Below, piece after piece: positions 7,089-15,476 of a stretch of DNA of 33,496 nt. The notes under the pieces are model-generated. The model searched no databases, was not told where the DNA came from, and saw only the letters and a program-made list of their open reading frames with translations. Every line of letters begins with the position of its first letter. The first letter of the stretch is position 1. The stretch spans positions 1-33,496 of the forward strand of contig NZ_JQJI01000026.1 of NCBI RefSeq assembly GCF_000745455.1, read 5' to 3'. Source of the DNA: Mesoaciditoga lauensis cd-1655R = DSM 25116. GTDB taxonomy: Bacteria > Thermotogota > Thermotogae > Mesoaciditogales > Mesoaciditogaceae. Both the position numbers and the translations under genes were made by a program.

Positions 7089-9146
7089 TTAAGCCATTTT
7101 GCTTTCTTTTTGCATTTTTAAAAAGACTTCAACCACCGCGGGATCGAATTGCTTTCCCGCGTTTTTTTCGATTTCTTCCAGCGCCATTTCTTCACTCAAC
7201 GCTTTTCTGTACGGTCTATCGCTTGTCATGGCATCAAACGTATCACACACTGCCATTATTCTCGATTCTAACGGTATTTCTTCCCCTTTTAAACCGTCTG
7301 GATATCCCTTACCATCCCATCTTTCATGATGATGCCTTACGATCTTAGAAATGTTTTTCAACTGAGCTCCTTCTTCGATCAACTCAGCACCGATTATCGG
7401 GTGCTTTTTTATCTCGTTGTACTCCTCAGATGTGAGTTTTCCATTTTTGTTCAAAATTTCCAATGGAACGAAGATCTTTCCCACATCATGAAGCAATCCG
7501 GCTTGATGAATTTTTCTTTGAGCTTCTTCATCCATTCCCATCATTTTTGCTATGTTTCTCGAACACTCTGCCACACGCTCGGAATGGCCCTTGGTGTAGA
7601 CGTTGTACTTTTCAAGGGCTTTAACGAGTACTAGTGTAAGTCTCTCTTGAAGATCCCGCTGAAACCTCATGTATTTTCTCGACACGTAAAATGCCGTGGC
7701 TATTTTCGAGAAACTACTCAAAATTTCTACGTCATCCTGTGAAAAGGCGTATTCACTTCCCTTTGGAATGTCGAGGGACATGTATCCTAAAGTTTCATTC
7801 AAAAATTTCAACGGTGCGACCAACGATTCTTTTATGGGTTTTGTGGCTTTTTTCACCACTTCAAGTGCTTTTGAAGGAGCTTGTTCTTCATCTTCCTTCA
7901 AGATATCTTTTACGATCTGCACTTTGTCGAATCTGGCGAGTTCAAAGTCCACTTTTGGATCCTTTAAAATTTTCTCATCGTGTCCACGACATGCGACTAT
8001 TTTCCATTTTTTCTCATCAAAAATCCAGATGCTTCCATATTTAGCAACCGGGATCATTTCCAGAGCCCTGTTAAGCATTTGTTCGAGAAATTCTTCTCCC
8101 TTTATCTTTATCATGTCAAGCTGGGAAAGAGAAACTACCATCGCTCGAAATCTTTTACTGAGCTTTTCAAGGTCGGAGTAAGCGTTTTCCAATTCTTCAT
8201 TTATAGCCCTTATCTCCTCATTTGAAGCTGTAAGCTCTTCAATGGTTTCGCTTAATTCTTCATTTTTTCTTTCAAGCTCACTTGCTTCTTTTTTTACAAG
8301 TTTCCTCAAGATGATCACGTTGGCAGCCAACACCACAAAAACAAGAATACCGACGCCAAAAACGTAAAAAACCCATTTCGGGATGAAAGGCCTTGCGGAA
8401 GGGACATTTAAGTATTTAGAAATCGACTCGTTGAGAACGGAATTGTCGTTCTCTTTCATTTGCTTGATGTACCTGTCCACAACCGGTGCTATGATCTTTG
8501 CAACGTGGCTTTGTTTAGAAAAAGCAGCTTTTTCCTCAATAAGATAGAAAATCATTGATGTGCTCTGTAGTCTGTATTTTGAAGCGTTTTCAACGCCAAA
8601 AAATCTGTTTACAACGCCGGCGTCTATTGTTTTATCTTTAACAGCTTTGAAAATGTCGGGGTAGCTGTTAAATTCGACGAATTTGGTCTTAACATTGAGG
8701 TGCTCTAAAAAATATTTTATTCCCAGTGGCCCTCCATAGAAGATATCCGATTTTAAAACGCCGACGCGCTTGCCGTTCAAATCAAAAAAAGAGTCAATGG
8801 AACTTCCTTTATGTTTGTACACTTGAGCCCAATTTGACAAAAAAAATTCGTTGGTGAAATAGCAAAACGATTTTCTTTCCTTCGTTTCAGCTATGCCAAG
8901 AAGCATATCGATCTTACCGCTTTTCAGATCCGGCAAGAGCTTGGAAAAAGACTCGTAAACATATTCAACTTTCCAATTTTCCTTTTGCGCTATGAAATTC
9001 ATAACATTCACAAGTATGCCCTGAGCGCTTCCATTTTTATAGAAGGAAAGAGGTGGATTATCGTAAATGCCAACTTTGACGGTTAGAGAGAAGGAAAAAG
9101 CAAAAAAGGAAACCAACAGCACAAAAAATAGAAGCGTCTTTCTCAT
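7089..9146 (-). CDS. Periplasmic solute-binding sensor with GAF and HD-GYP output
   Basis: 685 aa. Signal peptide 1-20; a family-3 solute-binding (PBPb) domain at about 21-245 (VGIYDNPPLSFYKNG, LPDLKSGKIDMLLG, LNGKRVGVLKSD); one membrane helix at about 257-281; a coiled coil at 284-335; a GAF domain at about 345-490; HD-GYP at about 505-680. The HD pair is at 553-554 (LLHDVGK), the second metal cluster is HHHERWDGKGYPDG (605-618) with GYP at 614-616, and CDTFDAM follows, so c-di-GMP phosphodiesterase activity is expected. The domain order suggests that binding of an extracellular amino-acid-like ligand controls c-di-GMP breakdown. Start at 9146 follows AGAGAGGTGGGG; the longer upstream frame has no such site. 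Divergent from the chemoreceptor gene. Confidence 0.93.
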   Translation of the reverse strand: MRKTLLFFVLLVSFFAFSFSLTVKVGIYDNPPLSFYKNGSAQGILVNVMNFIAQKENWKVEYVYESFSKLLPDLKSGKIDMLLGIAETKERKSFCYFTNEFFLSNWAQVYKHKGSSIDSFFDLNGKRVGVLKSDIFYGGPLGIKYFLEHLNVKTKFVEFNSYPDIFKAVKDKTIDAGVVNRFFGVENASKYRLQSTSMIFYLIEEKAAFSKQSHVAKIIAPVVDRYIKQMKENDNSVLNESISKYLNVPSARPFIPKWVFYVFGVGILVFVVLAANVIILRKLVKKEASELERKNEELSETIEELTASNEEIRAINEELENAYSDLEKLSKRFRAMVVSLSQLDMIKIKGEEFLEQMLNRALEMIPVAKYGSIWIFDEKKWKIVACRGHDEKILKDPKVDFELARFDKVQIVKDILKEDEEQAPSKALEVVKKATKPIKESLVAPLKFLNETLGYMSLDIPKGSEYAFSQDDVEILSSFSKIATAFYVSRKYMRFQRDLQERLTLVLVKALEKYNVYTKGHSERVAECSRNIAKMMGMDEEAQRKIHQAGLLHDVGKIFVPLEILNKNGKLTSEEYNEIKKHPIIGAELIEEGAQLKNISKIVRHHHERWDGKGYPDGLKGEEIPLESRIMAVCDTFDAMTSDRPYRKALSEEMALEEIEKNAGKQFDPAVVEVFLKMQKESKMA

Positions 9147-9198
9147 TACCCCACCTCTCTTTGTGTTATGGATATGATAAGTAATAATTTCAATTGTA

Positions 9199-9271
9199 TA
9201 ACATATTGTTATTTGAGGTTTCAAAACATACAATGGTGTTATAATTCTATACGATGTTACAACATATTATT
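9199..9271. promoter_or_regulatory. Repeated AACATATTxTT motif in divergent promoter region
   Basis: AACATATTGTT (9200-9210, within the dyad TAACA-TAT-TGTTA at 9199-9211) and AACATATTATT (9261-9271) are two near-identical sites 61 bp apart between the HD-GYP and chemoreceptor genes. They could be binding sites for a shared regulator or just AT-rich promoter sequence. Confidence 0.3.
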
Positions 9272-9297
9272 GTACGTTATCTTTTTAATTGTATATC
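9270..9297 (+). promoter_or_regulatory. Candidate sigma-70-type promoter for the chemoreceptor gene
   Basis: TTGTAC (9270-9275) and TATATC (9292-9297) with a 16-bp spacer, about 37 bp before the GTG start. Found by eye only. Confidence 0.4.
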
Positions 9298-9333
9298 ACA
9301 TTTGTTAAATTTACGAGAAGGGGGAGATGTTGG

Positions 9334-11019
9334 GTGAGCATGAAAGTAAAGGTCATCGTACTTGTGGTAGTTCCAATCGTTGTCCTATGGGGTGTCGGGA
9401 TGTTCATTTATTTTCGATTGGGAGACACCTCGGCAAAAATTAACAGCATGGCAGATGTTTATCTCAAGGCGTTTGAATACTCCAAAAACATTCATATTGA
9501 ATCGTTAAAAGGTGAAGAGAGCGTTTTTTCTTACGTCATTTCTAAATCAGATTCAAACAAAGAACGAGCCCTTCAATCAATGGAAAACCTAAAGTCAACT
9601 GTTAAAGAATTTGATAAATTGTCTCTTACAAAATATGCAAATGATTTAAAAACGATGAAATCTTACATCTCTTCTCTGGAATCTCAAGTGCAAGAATTGG
9701 ACAAAGAGATAAAAAGCGGAAGCCAAGACTTGACGTCTGAAGAAAATAAACTTAGAAAAACCATGAGCGATATTGTAACGCTTGCAAGCAATATGGCGGA
9801 ATCTTCAAAAAAAGATATCGACACTTCTGCCAATGTTGCCAGGAATTCCATTTCCACCGCTATGTTCTTACAGCTTTACATTCCTCTTATCGTGCTTGCA
9901 ATTTCCATTGTGATCGCTCTCTTAGTTGTTAGAGCGATGTTCGTAAATATGAAACCTCTGATGGAGGCCGCGAATAAACTTCAAAATAACGATCTGAGCT
10001 TTGAATTTAAAGAGGAAAGAAAGAAGAAGGGAAAAGATGAACTATCTCAATTGTTTGAGGCGTTTAGAAAAGCCACCATCCTTTTGAAAGAAAATATGAA
10101 AAATCTTCACCAAAGCTCAAAGGAAGTTTCAGATGAGATGGACAACGTTACAGGAGCTGTGGATTCGGTAGCTCAAGGAATGAACGAAGTAACGGTGGCT
10201 GTGACGGATATCGCCCAGAAGATGCAAGATATTTCGGCGGCAACCGAAGAAGTTACAGCCAGCGCAGAAGAAATGTCCAGCGCCATAAAAACGGTCGCTG
10301 ACAACGCTCAGGAAGCGTCAAGATTCAGTGAAGAAAGCTCAGAACTTGCAAAAGACGGTGGGAAAAGCATAGAAGAAGTGATAAACGCCATGAAAGATAT
10401 CTCTAAGGTAGTTGTAGATATCCAAAAAATGGTGGAAAACTTCAATTTAGGAGCGAAGGAAATTACCGATTTTGTCACCACAGTTACAACGATAGCCGAG
10501 CAAACGAATTTGTTGGCGTTGAATGCTTCAATAGAAGCGGCGAGAGCAGGAGAAGCCGGAAAAGGCTTTGCGGTTGTTGCGGATGAGATAAGAGATCTCG
10601 CTGAAGAAAGCAAACAGGCTGCCGCGAAAGTTGAAAAAGTTGTTGAATCCGTAAACAGCGTCGCACAAGACTCGTTAAAAGTTTCGGACAGAATACAAGC
10701 GGCCGCGGAGAATGGATCAAAACTCGCCGACGAAGCCGCTGAAAAATTGAAGGACATAATATCAAGAATAGACAAAGTTACTCAAATGATGGAAAGCATA
10801 GCGGCTGCGGTTCAAGAACAAACCGCTTCGATGGACGAAGTGGCTACGGCGATGACCAACAACGCAAAGACGGCTACAGATGTTTCCGCATCTGCTGAAG
10901 AAATATCAGCCTCCGCTCAAGAAACAAATGCAGCATCAGAAGAGATAGCTTCATCCGTCAAAAAGGTTAGAGAAAAGGTCGTCAATTTGGAGAAAATAGT
11001 TGAAATGTACAAAATTTGA
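9334..11019 (+). CDS. Methyl-accepting chemotaxis protein
   Basis: 561 aa from a GTG at 9334. Transmembrane helix 1 near the N-terminus ([23 protein letters not shown]), a periplasmic mainly helical domain of about 160 residues, a second helix ([22 protein letters not shown]), a HAMP-like linker ([11 protein letters not shown]...[11 protein letters not shown]), then a long coiled-coil signalling domain. The tip carries the conserved [20 protein letters not shown] and [16 protein letters not shown], which contact CheA/CheW. Alanine/serine/glutamate-rich stretches on either side are likely methylation regions. The start is chosen because AAGGGGGAGAT lies about 7 nt before the GTG; the next ATG is at 9340. 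The ligand is unknown. With the divergent HD-GYP sensor it forms a signalling pair. Confidence 0.95.
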
Positions 11020-11024
11020 GATTT

Positions 11025-12197
11025 TCACATTTGCACAACGAAGCGCTTTATGAATCTTATTTGAACGATTACAACCAAACCCAGCAGTAAGAGAGACATT
11101 ATTCCCAAACCGATCATCCCCTGGGCCATTTGAATGCTTAATCCGCCCAGAAGGGGTCCAAATGCTGATAGCGTTCCGATGGTGGCTTCGTGGAAGCCAC
11201 CTTGTTTGCTATGTTCATTATTATAAGAATTCAAAGCGTAGAATATCGCGTAAGTATATGGTATCGCATAACTCATGCCGGCAAAAAACGCCAAGAAAAA
11301 GAATTGGCCTATAGAAGGATGTACAAAGAGTAATATAACTTCGATAGGGAATCCCATCATCAGAACAAAAGCTTTTAACGGTTCACCAACCCATATCCTT
11401 ATTTTTCCCAAAACGATAAAACTTATCAACACGCCAAGATTGGCACCAGCTGCCAAAAAACCACTTATCGAAATTGGGATGCCGCTAAAAGCCGCCATTT
11501 TCGGAAATAAAGAGAGAAATGCCGCATAGGTAAGGCCAGAAAATACCAATGTCAGCCTGTAAACACGTCTGTAGAGCTTTATATCCGGAATTCTCACGTT
11601 TGAAGTGTGTTTTATCTTCATTGATGGAATGAAGTTCACGCTTTCTCCATGTTTGGACATGTCCTTTTTTATGATGAAGTAAGCAATAAGGTTGAGGAAT
11701 ATGGAGAATGCGAAAACCACATACGGAACCTTGCTTATTAAAAACGGTCCAAGAATTATTCCAACGATATTTCCTGTGCTCCAGGAGAGGTTGAATCTCT
11801 GAATGGTATTCGCTGTATCGATCCCAAGCGATTTTTCTTGTTTTGACAACAATCCTTCTATTTGAGGAAAGAAAGTTCCAAAGAAGACGTTAATTCCCAC
11901 CACGAATATGAACAATCCCGCTGTGTTAGACAGCAAAAATCCAAACGTGCTGAAAATGGCAAAAATGAGCAAGGCGTAGGAGATGACTTTTTTGTGGCCG
12001 TGTTTGTCACCAAGTCTTCCCAAAGCAAAGCTTGTTGCTATGTAAGAAAGCGCACCTGTGAAATTCATCAAACCTATGAAAAAGAAAGATAATCCCCACC
12101 TTGCTGCCAACGTGTTGACGGAGGATAAAAGAAGGTACATGAGGATGGAGAAGTTGTTGGTTATAAGATGATAAACGTGGTATTTACCCTTTATCAA
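11025..12197 (-). CDS. Major facilitator superfamily transporter
   Basis: 390 aa with about twelve hydrophobic segments. Between helices 2 and 3 is GRLGDKHGHKK, the MFS signature loop. A longer basic central loop (KKDMSKHGESVNFIPSMKIKHTS) separates the two six-helix halves. The substrate is not evident; the overall look is that of the sugar or drug efflux MFS groups. The start is a TTG at 12197 preceded by AAAGGATGA; an ATG close by is out of frame. Its stop is 5 bp from the convergent chemoreceptor stop, with no terminator between them. Confidence 0.85.
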   Translation of the reverse strand: MIKGKYHVYHLITNNFSILMYLLLSSVNTLAARWGLSFFFIGLMNFTGALSYIATSFALGRLGDKHGHKKVISYALLIFAIFSTFGFLLSNTAGLFIFVVGINVFFGTFFPQIEGLLSKQEKSLGIDTANTIQRFNLSWSTGNIVGIILGPFLISKVPYVVFAFSIFLNLIAYFIIKKDMSKHGESVNFIPSMKIKHTSNVRIPDIKLYRRVYRLTLVFSGLTYAAFLSLFPKMAAFSGIPISISGFLAAGANLGVLISFIVLGKIRIWVGEPLKAFVLMMGFPIEVILLFVHPSIGQFFFLAFFAGMSYAIPYTYAIFYALNSYNNEHSKQGGFHEATIGTLSAFGPLLGGLSIQMAQGMIGLGIMSLLLLGLVVIVQIRFIKRFVVQM

Positions 12198-12312
12198 AGG
12201 GGATCATCCTTTCATCATGAAATTTTCGATGATTATAGCACTTAAAATGAATTATATGATCGTTCCGACATGCATGAAAATAACAATTTCAATGGGTATG
12301 AAAATAGATTTT

Positions 12313-12669
12313 CTCACATTGTGCACCAATATTACAGAGCATTTCAAAAGGGGATTAAATCTCACCCTCGAAGTACTTGTCAGAACATATGAGCTCGCCA
12401 TCTGAAGATTCAAAATATGAGGTTGAGAGGCACAGGACGTGCCGAGAAAGCGAAGCACTCACGGATGAGTGTCTGAGCGTGCCTCATATTTTGGATTGTA
12501 AGATGGAAAAAAGAGCGAATTCGTTCTGACAGGACTTCGAAAAAATTGCCTTGACCGCTTGCAAAGCGGGTTTTAAATCAAAAAGTGTCGTCAAATGTGG
12601 CTCACATGTTCTCGTAGAGAAATTAATGCTTCTTGTAGTACCTTTCGTAATGTTCACGCACAACATGAG
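12313..12669 (-). repeat. Repeat family A, copy A4 (full length with long left arm)
   Basis: About 357 bp, inverted relative to A2 and A3. All parts are present: outer ends CTCACATTGTGC and CGCACAACATGAG, the middle pair, and the core with CAAAATATGAGG / CCTCATATTTTG arms. A 91-bp segment at 12551-12641 is added in the left arm between GCAAT and ACGAAAG of the usual sequence; a matching segment is found in A7. It occupies most of the 570-bp gap between the divergent MFS and amidohydrolase genes. The remaining 100 bp (12670-12769) should hold the amidohydrolase promoter, but no clear boxes were identified. Confidence 0.85.
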
Positions 12670-12769
12670 ATAAAATGATACATCTTTAAAGGGAATTTTC
12701 AGTATTTCTCATTTTGTTTGATGTGTGATAGCATATGTTTGACTACAAAGTTCAGAGGGGGGCGATTTT

Positions 12770-13876
12770 GTGGAAATAGCTAAAAGAGTTATAGAACACA
12801 GACGATGGCTTCATCAACATCCAGAGCTTGGTTTTGAAGAATATGAAACTTCGGACTACATCGCGGAACACCTAAAAAAGGCCGGCATACCTTTTAAAAG
12901 ACTTAAAACTGGTATCTTAGCCGATTTAAACGTGGGAGCCTCGCAAACTTTTGCGTTGCGTGCGGACATAGACGCCTTACCCATTCAAGAAGTTGGGGGA
13001 AGAGAATACGGTTCGAAGAATCCAGGTAAGATGCACGCTTGTGGTCACGATGCACATGCAGCCATGCTTTTAACAGCCGCTGAGTACATGGCACAGAATG
13101 CTCCGAAAAAGAACGTGAGATTCATTTTTCAGCCCGCTGAAGAAGGAAGAGGTGGAGGGGAGTTCATGGCAAACAACGGTGCCGTGGATGGAGTTGATAT
13201 GGTTTTTGGAATACATGTTTGGGCAAAAACGAGAAGCGGAGTTTTTGAAGTGAAAGAAGGTCCTCTCATGGCAAGCGCTTCTGAGTTTGAAATAGACATC
13301 CATGGAAAGGGTGGACATGCCGCATCTCCACACCTCAACGTAAACCCAATAGCAATTGGTGCCACGTTAACCAATGAGTTGTACAAAATTGGAATGCTTT
13401 ATGTGGATCCGATTCAAAACTCTCTTGTGAACGTTACCTCTTTCAATTCCGGTAACACCTTTAACGTCGTTCCCGAAGATGCCAAATTGTTGGGAACCAT
13501 AAGGACTTTTTCAGATGAAGCGAGAGAAGTCATTTTTCGAAAGATCAAAGAGCTTGAATCCATAGTTAAAGCCCTTGGCGGAGAAATGACAGCGGATTTA
13601 AAATCAGTAACTTATCCCGTCGTTAACTCAAAAGAGGCTGTGGTTGTGGCAAGAGAAGCTTTGAAGAGACTTGAATTTGAAACTGTTGAAGCTACCCCTA
13701 CAATGGGAGGGGAAGACTTTTCCTTTTACCTCAAAAAAGTGCCGGGAGCTTTTCTGTTCTTAGGGGTTAGAAATGAAAAGAAAGGCATAACTTCTCCACA
13801 TCATAGTCCCACTTTTGATGTTGATGAAGAAGTTTTGGAAAAAGGGGTAAGGTTCTTTATAGAACTTTGCAATTAA
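12770..13876 (+). CDS. M20-family amidohydrolase (N-acyl-amino acid/hippurate hydrolase-like)
   Basis: 368 aa zinc amidohydrolase of peptidase family M20D, which removes acyl groups from N-acyl amino acids or related amides. Motifs: RRWLHQHPELGFEE near the N-terminus, ADIDALP (66-72), the metal site MHACGHDAHAA with C91 and H93, EE at 124-125 in QPAEEGRGGG, H149 in GIHVWA, a dimerisation lid starting HGKGGHAASPH, GGEDFSFY, and HHSPTFDVDEE near the end. GTG start with GAGGGGGGCG in front. N-acetyl-diaminopimelate deacetylase is an alternative in this family; no lysine genes are adjacent to support it. Single gene. Confidence 0.93.
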   Translation: MEIAKRVIEHRRWLHQHPELGFEEYETSDYIAEHLKKAGIPFKRLKTGILADLNVGASQTFALRADIDALPIQEVGGREYGSKNPGKMHACGHDAHAAMLLTAAEYMAQNAPKKNVRFIFQPAEEGRGGGEFMANNGAVDGVDMVFGIHVWAKTRSGVFEVKEGPLMASASEFEIDIHGKGGHAASPHLNVNPIAIGATLTNELYKIGMLYVDPIQNSLVNVTSFNSGNTFNVVPEDAKLLGTIRTFSDEAREVIFRKIKELESIVKALGGEMTADLKSVTYPVVNSKEAVVVAREALKRLEFETVEATPTMGGEDFSFYLKKVPGAFLFLGVRNEKKGITSPHHSPTFDVDEEVLEKGVRFFIELCN

Positions 13877-13950
13877 AAAATTCAGTTCTCTGCGAATTTG
13901 TGTGGATAACATATTTCGAATAATAGCATCCTTTGACATTTTACTACCAC

Positions 13951-14156
13951 TTTCCAAGCGGTCAAGGTGATTTTTTTCGAAGTCCTGTCAGAACGGATTC
14001 GCTCTTTTACCCATCTTACGACTCAAAAAACGAGGCACGCTCAGACACTCATCCATGAGTGCTTCGCTTTCTCAACACATCCACGTGTTTCCCAACCTCG
14101 TTTTTATGAGTCTTCAGATGGAAAGCTCATATGTTCTGACAAGTACTTCGAGGGTA
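13951..14156 (+). repeat. Repeat family A, copy A5 (left end degraded)
   Basis: It begins inside the long-arm segment (TTTCCAAGCGGTCAAGG), then has the middle pair CGAAGTCCTGTCAGAAC / GTTCTGACAAGTACTTCG and a core of the AAAAAACGAGG / CCTCGTTTTTATGAG subtype. The outer terminal repeats are missing. Part of the 1031-bp gene-free gap at 13877-14908, which otherwise holds a hairpin (14267-14297), repeat B1 and a core-less A remnant. Confidence 0.8.
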
Positions 14157-14266
14157 CTTTTTTTACTTGATAACAAGGTATTTTAGGATGATTTTGTTCA
14201 GAACTGCAACAACAGACAGAATAGAGAATCGCATGTTTTACCCACACTAAACTAATGAGAACCAAA

Positions 14267-14297
14267 AATTCTCCCTTTGTAAATCAGAGGGAGAATT
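14267..14297 (+). terminator. Hairpin, possible terminator
   Basis: AATTCTCCCTTTG and CAGAGGGAGAATT form a 13-bp stem with one wobble pair and a 5-nt loop, followed by GATTTAATTT. The T-tract is weak and the nearest upstream gene ends almost 400 bp away, so it may instead be the edge of a mobile repeat. Confidence 0.35.
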
Positions 14298-14310
14298 GAT
14301 TTAATTTACT

Positions 14311-14748
14311 CTCAAATTATGCAAGTTTGAGTATGAGAACCCTCAAACCTTTGAATATAGCTTAATCCTTCGGAATTATTCCCCCCTTCGTCGGCTTTGC
14401 CGACACTTCCCCCGCAAGCGGGGGAAGACTTCTTATATAAAATGACTTTGACGCCATTTCCCTCACAAATGGGGACAGACTTTTCAATTTGGAAAGTAGC
14501 TCTCTTGATTCTCCCATGTAAAATATAGTTGTTAAATGAAACACTCAGATAATGGAGAAGCTCGTCAGTCTCCTAGGCATAAAGCCTGTTGGGAGGTTTG
14601 GGTCTCTCCTCCCAAAACTGGGAGGAGTGGCAACGTAGTTGACGAGGAGGGTTCATCTTTCCTTTTGGTTTCAATGCCAACGTCTTTCCAATTGATTTCT
14701 TAATCTTCATGCACAACCTCATTCAATTTGAGTTGCATAAATTGAATT
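14311..14748 (+). repeat. Repeat family B, copy B1 (expanded)
   Basis: It begins CTCAAATTATGCAAG and AATATAGCTTAA, then GTCGGCTTTGCCGAC and a perfect GC-rich hairpin at 14406-14427 (CTTCCCCCGC / GCGGGGGAAG), and ends with TTCAATGCCAACGTCTTTCC, AATTGATTTCTTAATCTTC and TTCAATTTGAGTTGCATAAA. About 200 bp is inserted between the hairpin and the tail relative to B4. It includes a second hairpin CTCCTCCCA-AAAC-TGGGAGGAG near 14613-14634 with TTGACGAGGAGGG after it. This looks like stacked REP-type palindromes. Confidence 0.75.
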
Positions 14749-14749
14749 A

Positions 14750-14905
14750 CTAATCTTGTGCATGAACGTTACTAAGAGTATCAAATTTAGGATAACAGAA
14801 AAGTCAAAGACTCTAATCTAAGAAAGCTCATATGTTCTGACAGGGTACTTCGATAGTGAAATTTGATCCCTTTTTGATCAGTTTTGTCGCATCAACTCAT
14901 GCGAT
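14750..14905 (+). repeat. Repeat family A remnant without core (A5b)
   Basis: TTGTGCATGAACGTTACTAAG resembles the A left end, followed after about 50 bp by AAGCTCATATGTTCTGACA, GGTACTTCGATAGTGAAATT and TGATCCCTTTTTG, the A right arm. The hairpin core is missing. It also repeats 34 bp already present at the right end of A5, so the region is a broken and rejoined tandem. Confidence 0.6.
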
Positions 14906-14908
14906 GAC

Positions 14909-15451
14909 TTAATTTAAACTCTCTTTCATTTTTTCAAGTGTTTCTTGATCTAACAATTTGTCATTTTTGTAGTACAAGACCGGCGCACGGAAATAAGGAG
15001 TTTTACCTCTCATATCCATGGGGATTAAGAGTTCAAATTCGTCTCTATAATCTTCCCAATTTATCAAAACAGGCGTTGCCAAACCGTCTTTAAGGCATTC
15101 ATCTAACGTATCGAAATGGATAACTTTTCTGAATGCGCTCGATATGTCTTTTATGGACTCTTCTGGAAGGTAGGTGTAAACTTCAACTTCTTTCAACTGA
15201 TCAAAACCTATTCCGGCTTTTTGGCGGTAAATAAGAGTGTTTCCACCTTTCAATCTGTAAGATTTTGTTTTTTCATCCAACTCCCTGTTATGGGCAACTC
15301 TTCCTATAAGTGCCGCATCGATGCTTCCAACACGTAACATGTATAACACTTCTGCAGCGCTTGAAGCGGGCAGAAAATCGATATCGTCAAAATTTCTTGC
15401 GATCTTTTCCACGTAAGGTTGCATAGTTGGGCAATACGAAAGTTTTATCAT
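14909..15451 (-). CDS. Uncharacterised protein, periplasmic-binding-like fold possible
   Basis: 180 aa, not recognised with confidence. No signal peptide or membrane helix is visible. The opening IKLSYCPTMQPYVEKIA, the middle AAEVLYMLRVGSIDAALIGRVAH, and LINWEDYRDEFELLIPMDMRGKTPYF look like a type-2 periplasmic-binding or MqnA/MqnD-like alpha/beta fold that has stayed in the cytoplasm, but the family was not established. The ATG has GGAGGAG in front (AAGGAGGAGAAAAAG). It lies 26 bp after degV and ends the hpt-recG-rsmD-degV run, so it is probably co-transcribed. Confidence 0.6.
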   Translation of the reverse strand: MIKLSYCPTMQPYVEKIARNFDDIDFLPASSAAEVLYMLRVGSIDAALIGRVAHNRELDEKTKSYRLKGGNTLIYRQKAGIGFDQLKEVEVYTYLPEESIKDISSAFRKVIHFDTLDECLKDGLATPVLINWEDYRDEFELLIPMDMRGKTPYFRAPVLYYKNDKLLDQETLEKMKESLN

Positions 15452-15476
15452 CTTTTTCTCCTCCTTGCATTTGTTT

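Noticed and set aside
10308-10775. 155-aa and 93-aa antisense frames in the chemoreceptor gene
   Set aside because: Serine/alanine-rich shadow frames of the MCP coiled coil; no ribosome site or independent support.
12252-12666. Short frames within repeat copy A4, and similar ones in A3 and A6
   Set aside because: Frames run across inverted-repeat arms, start and stop at different places in each copy, and are not preserved, so the repeat is judged non-coding.
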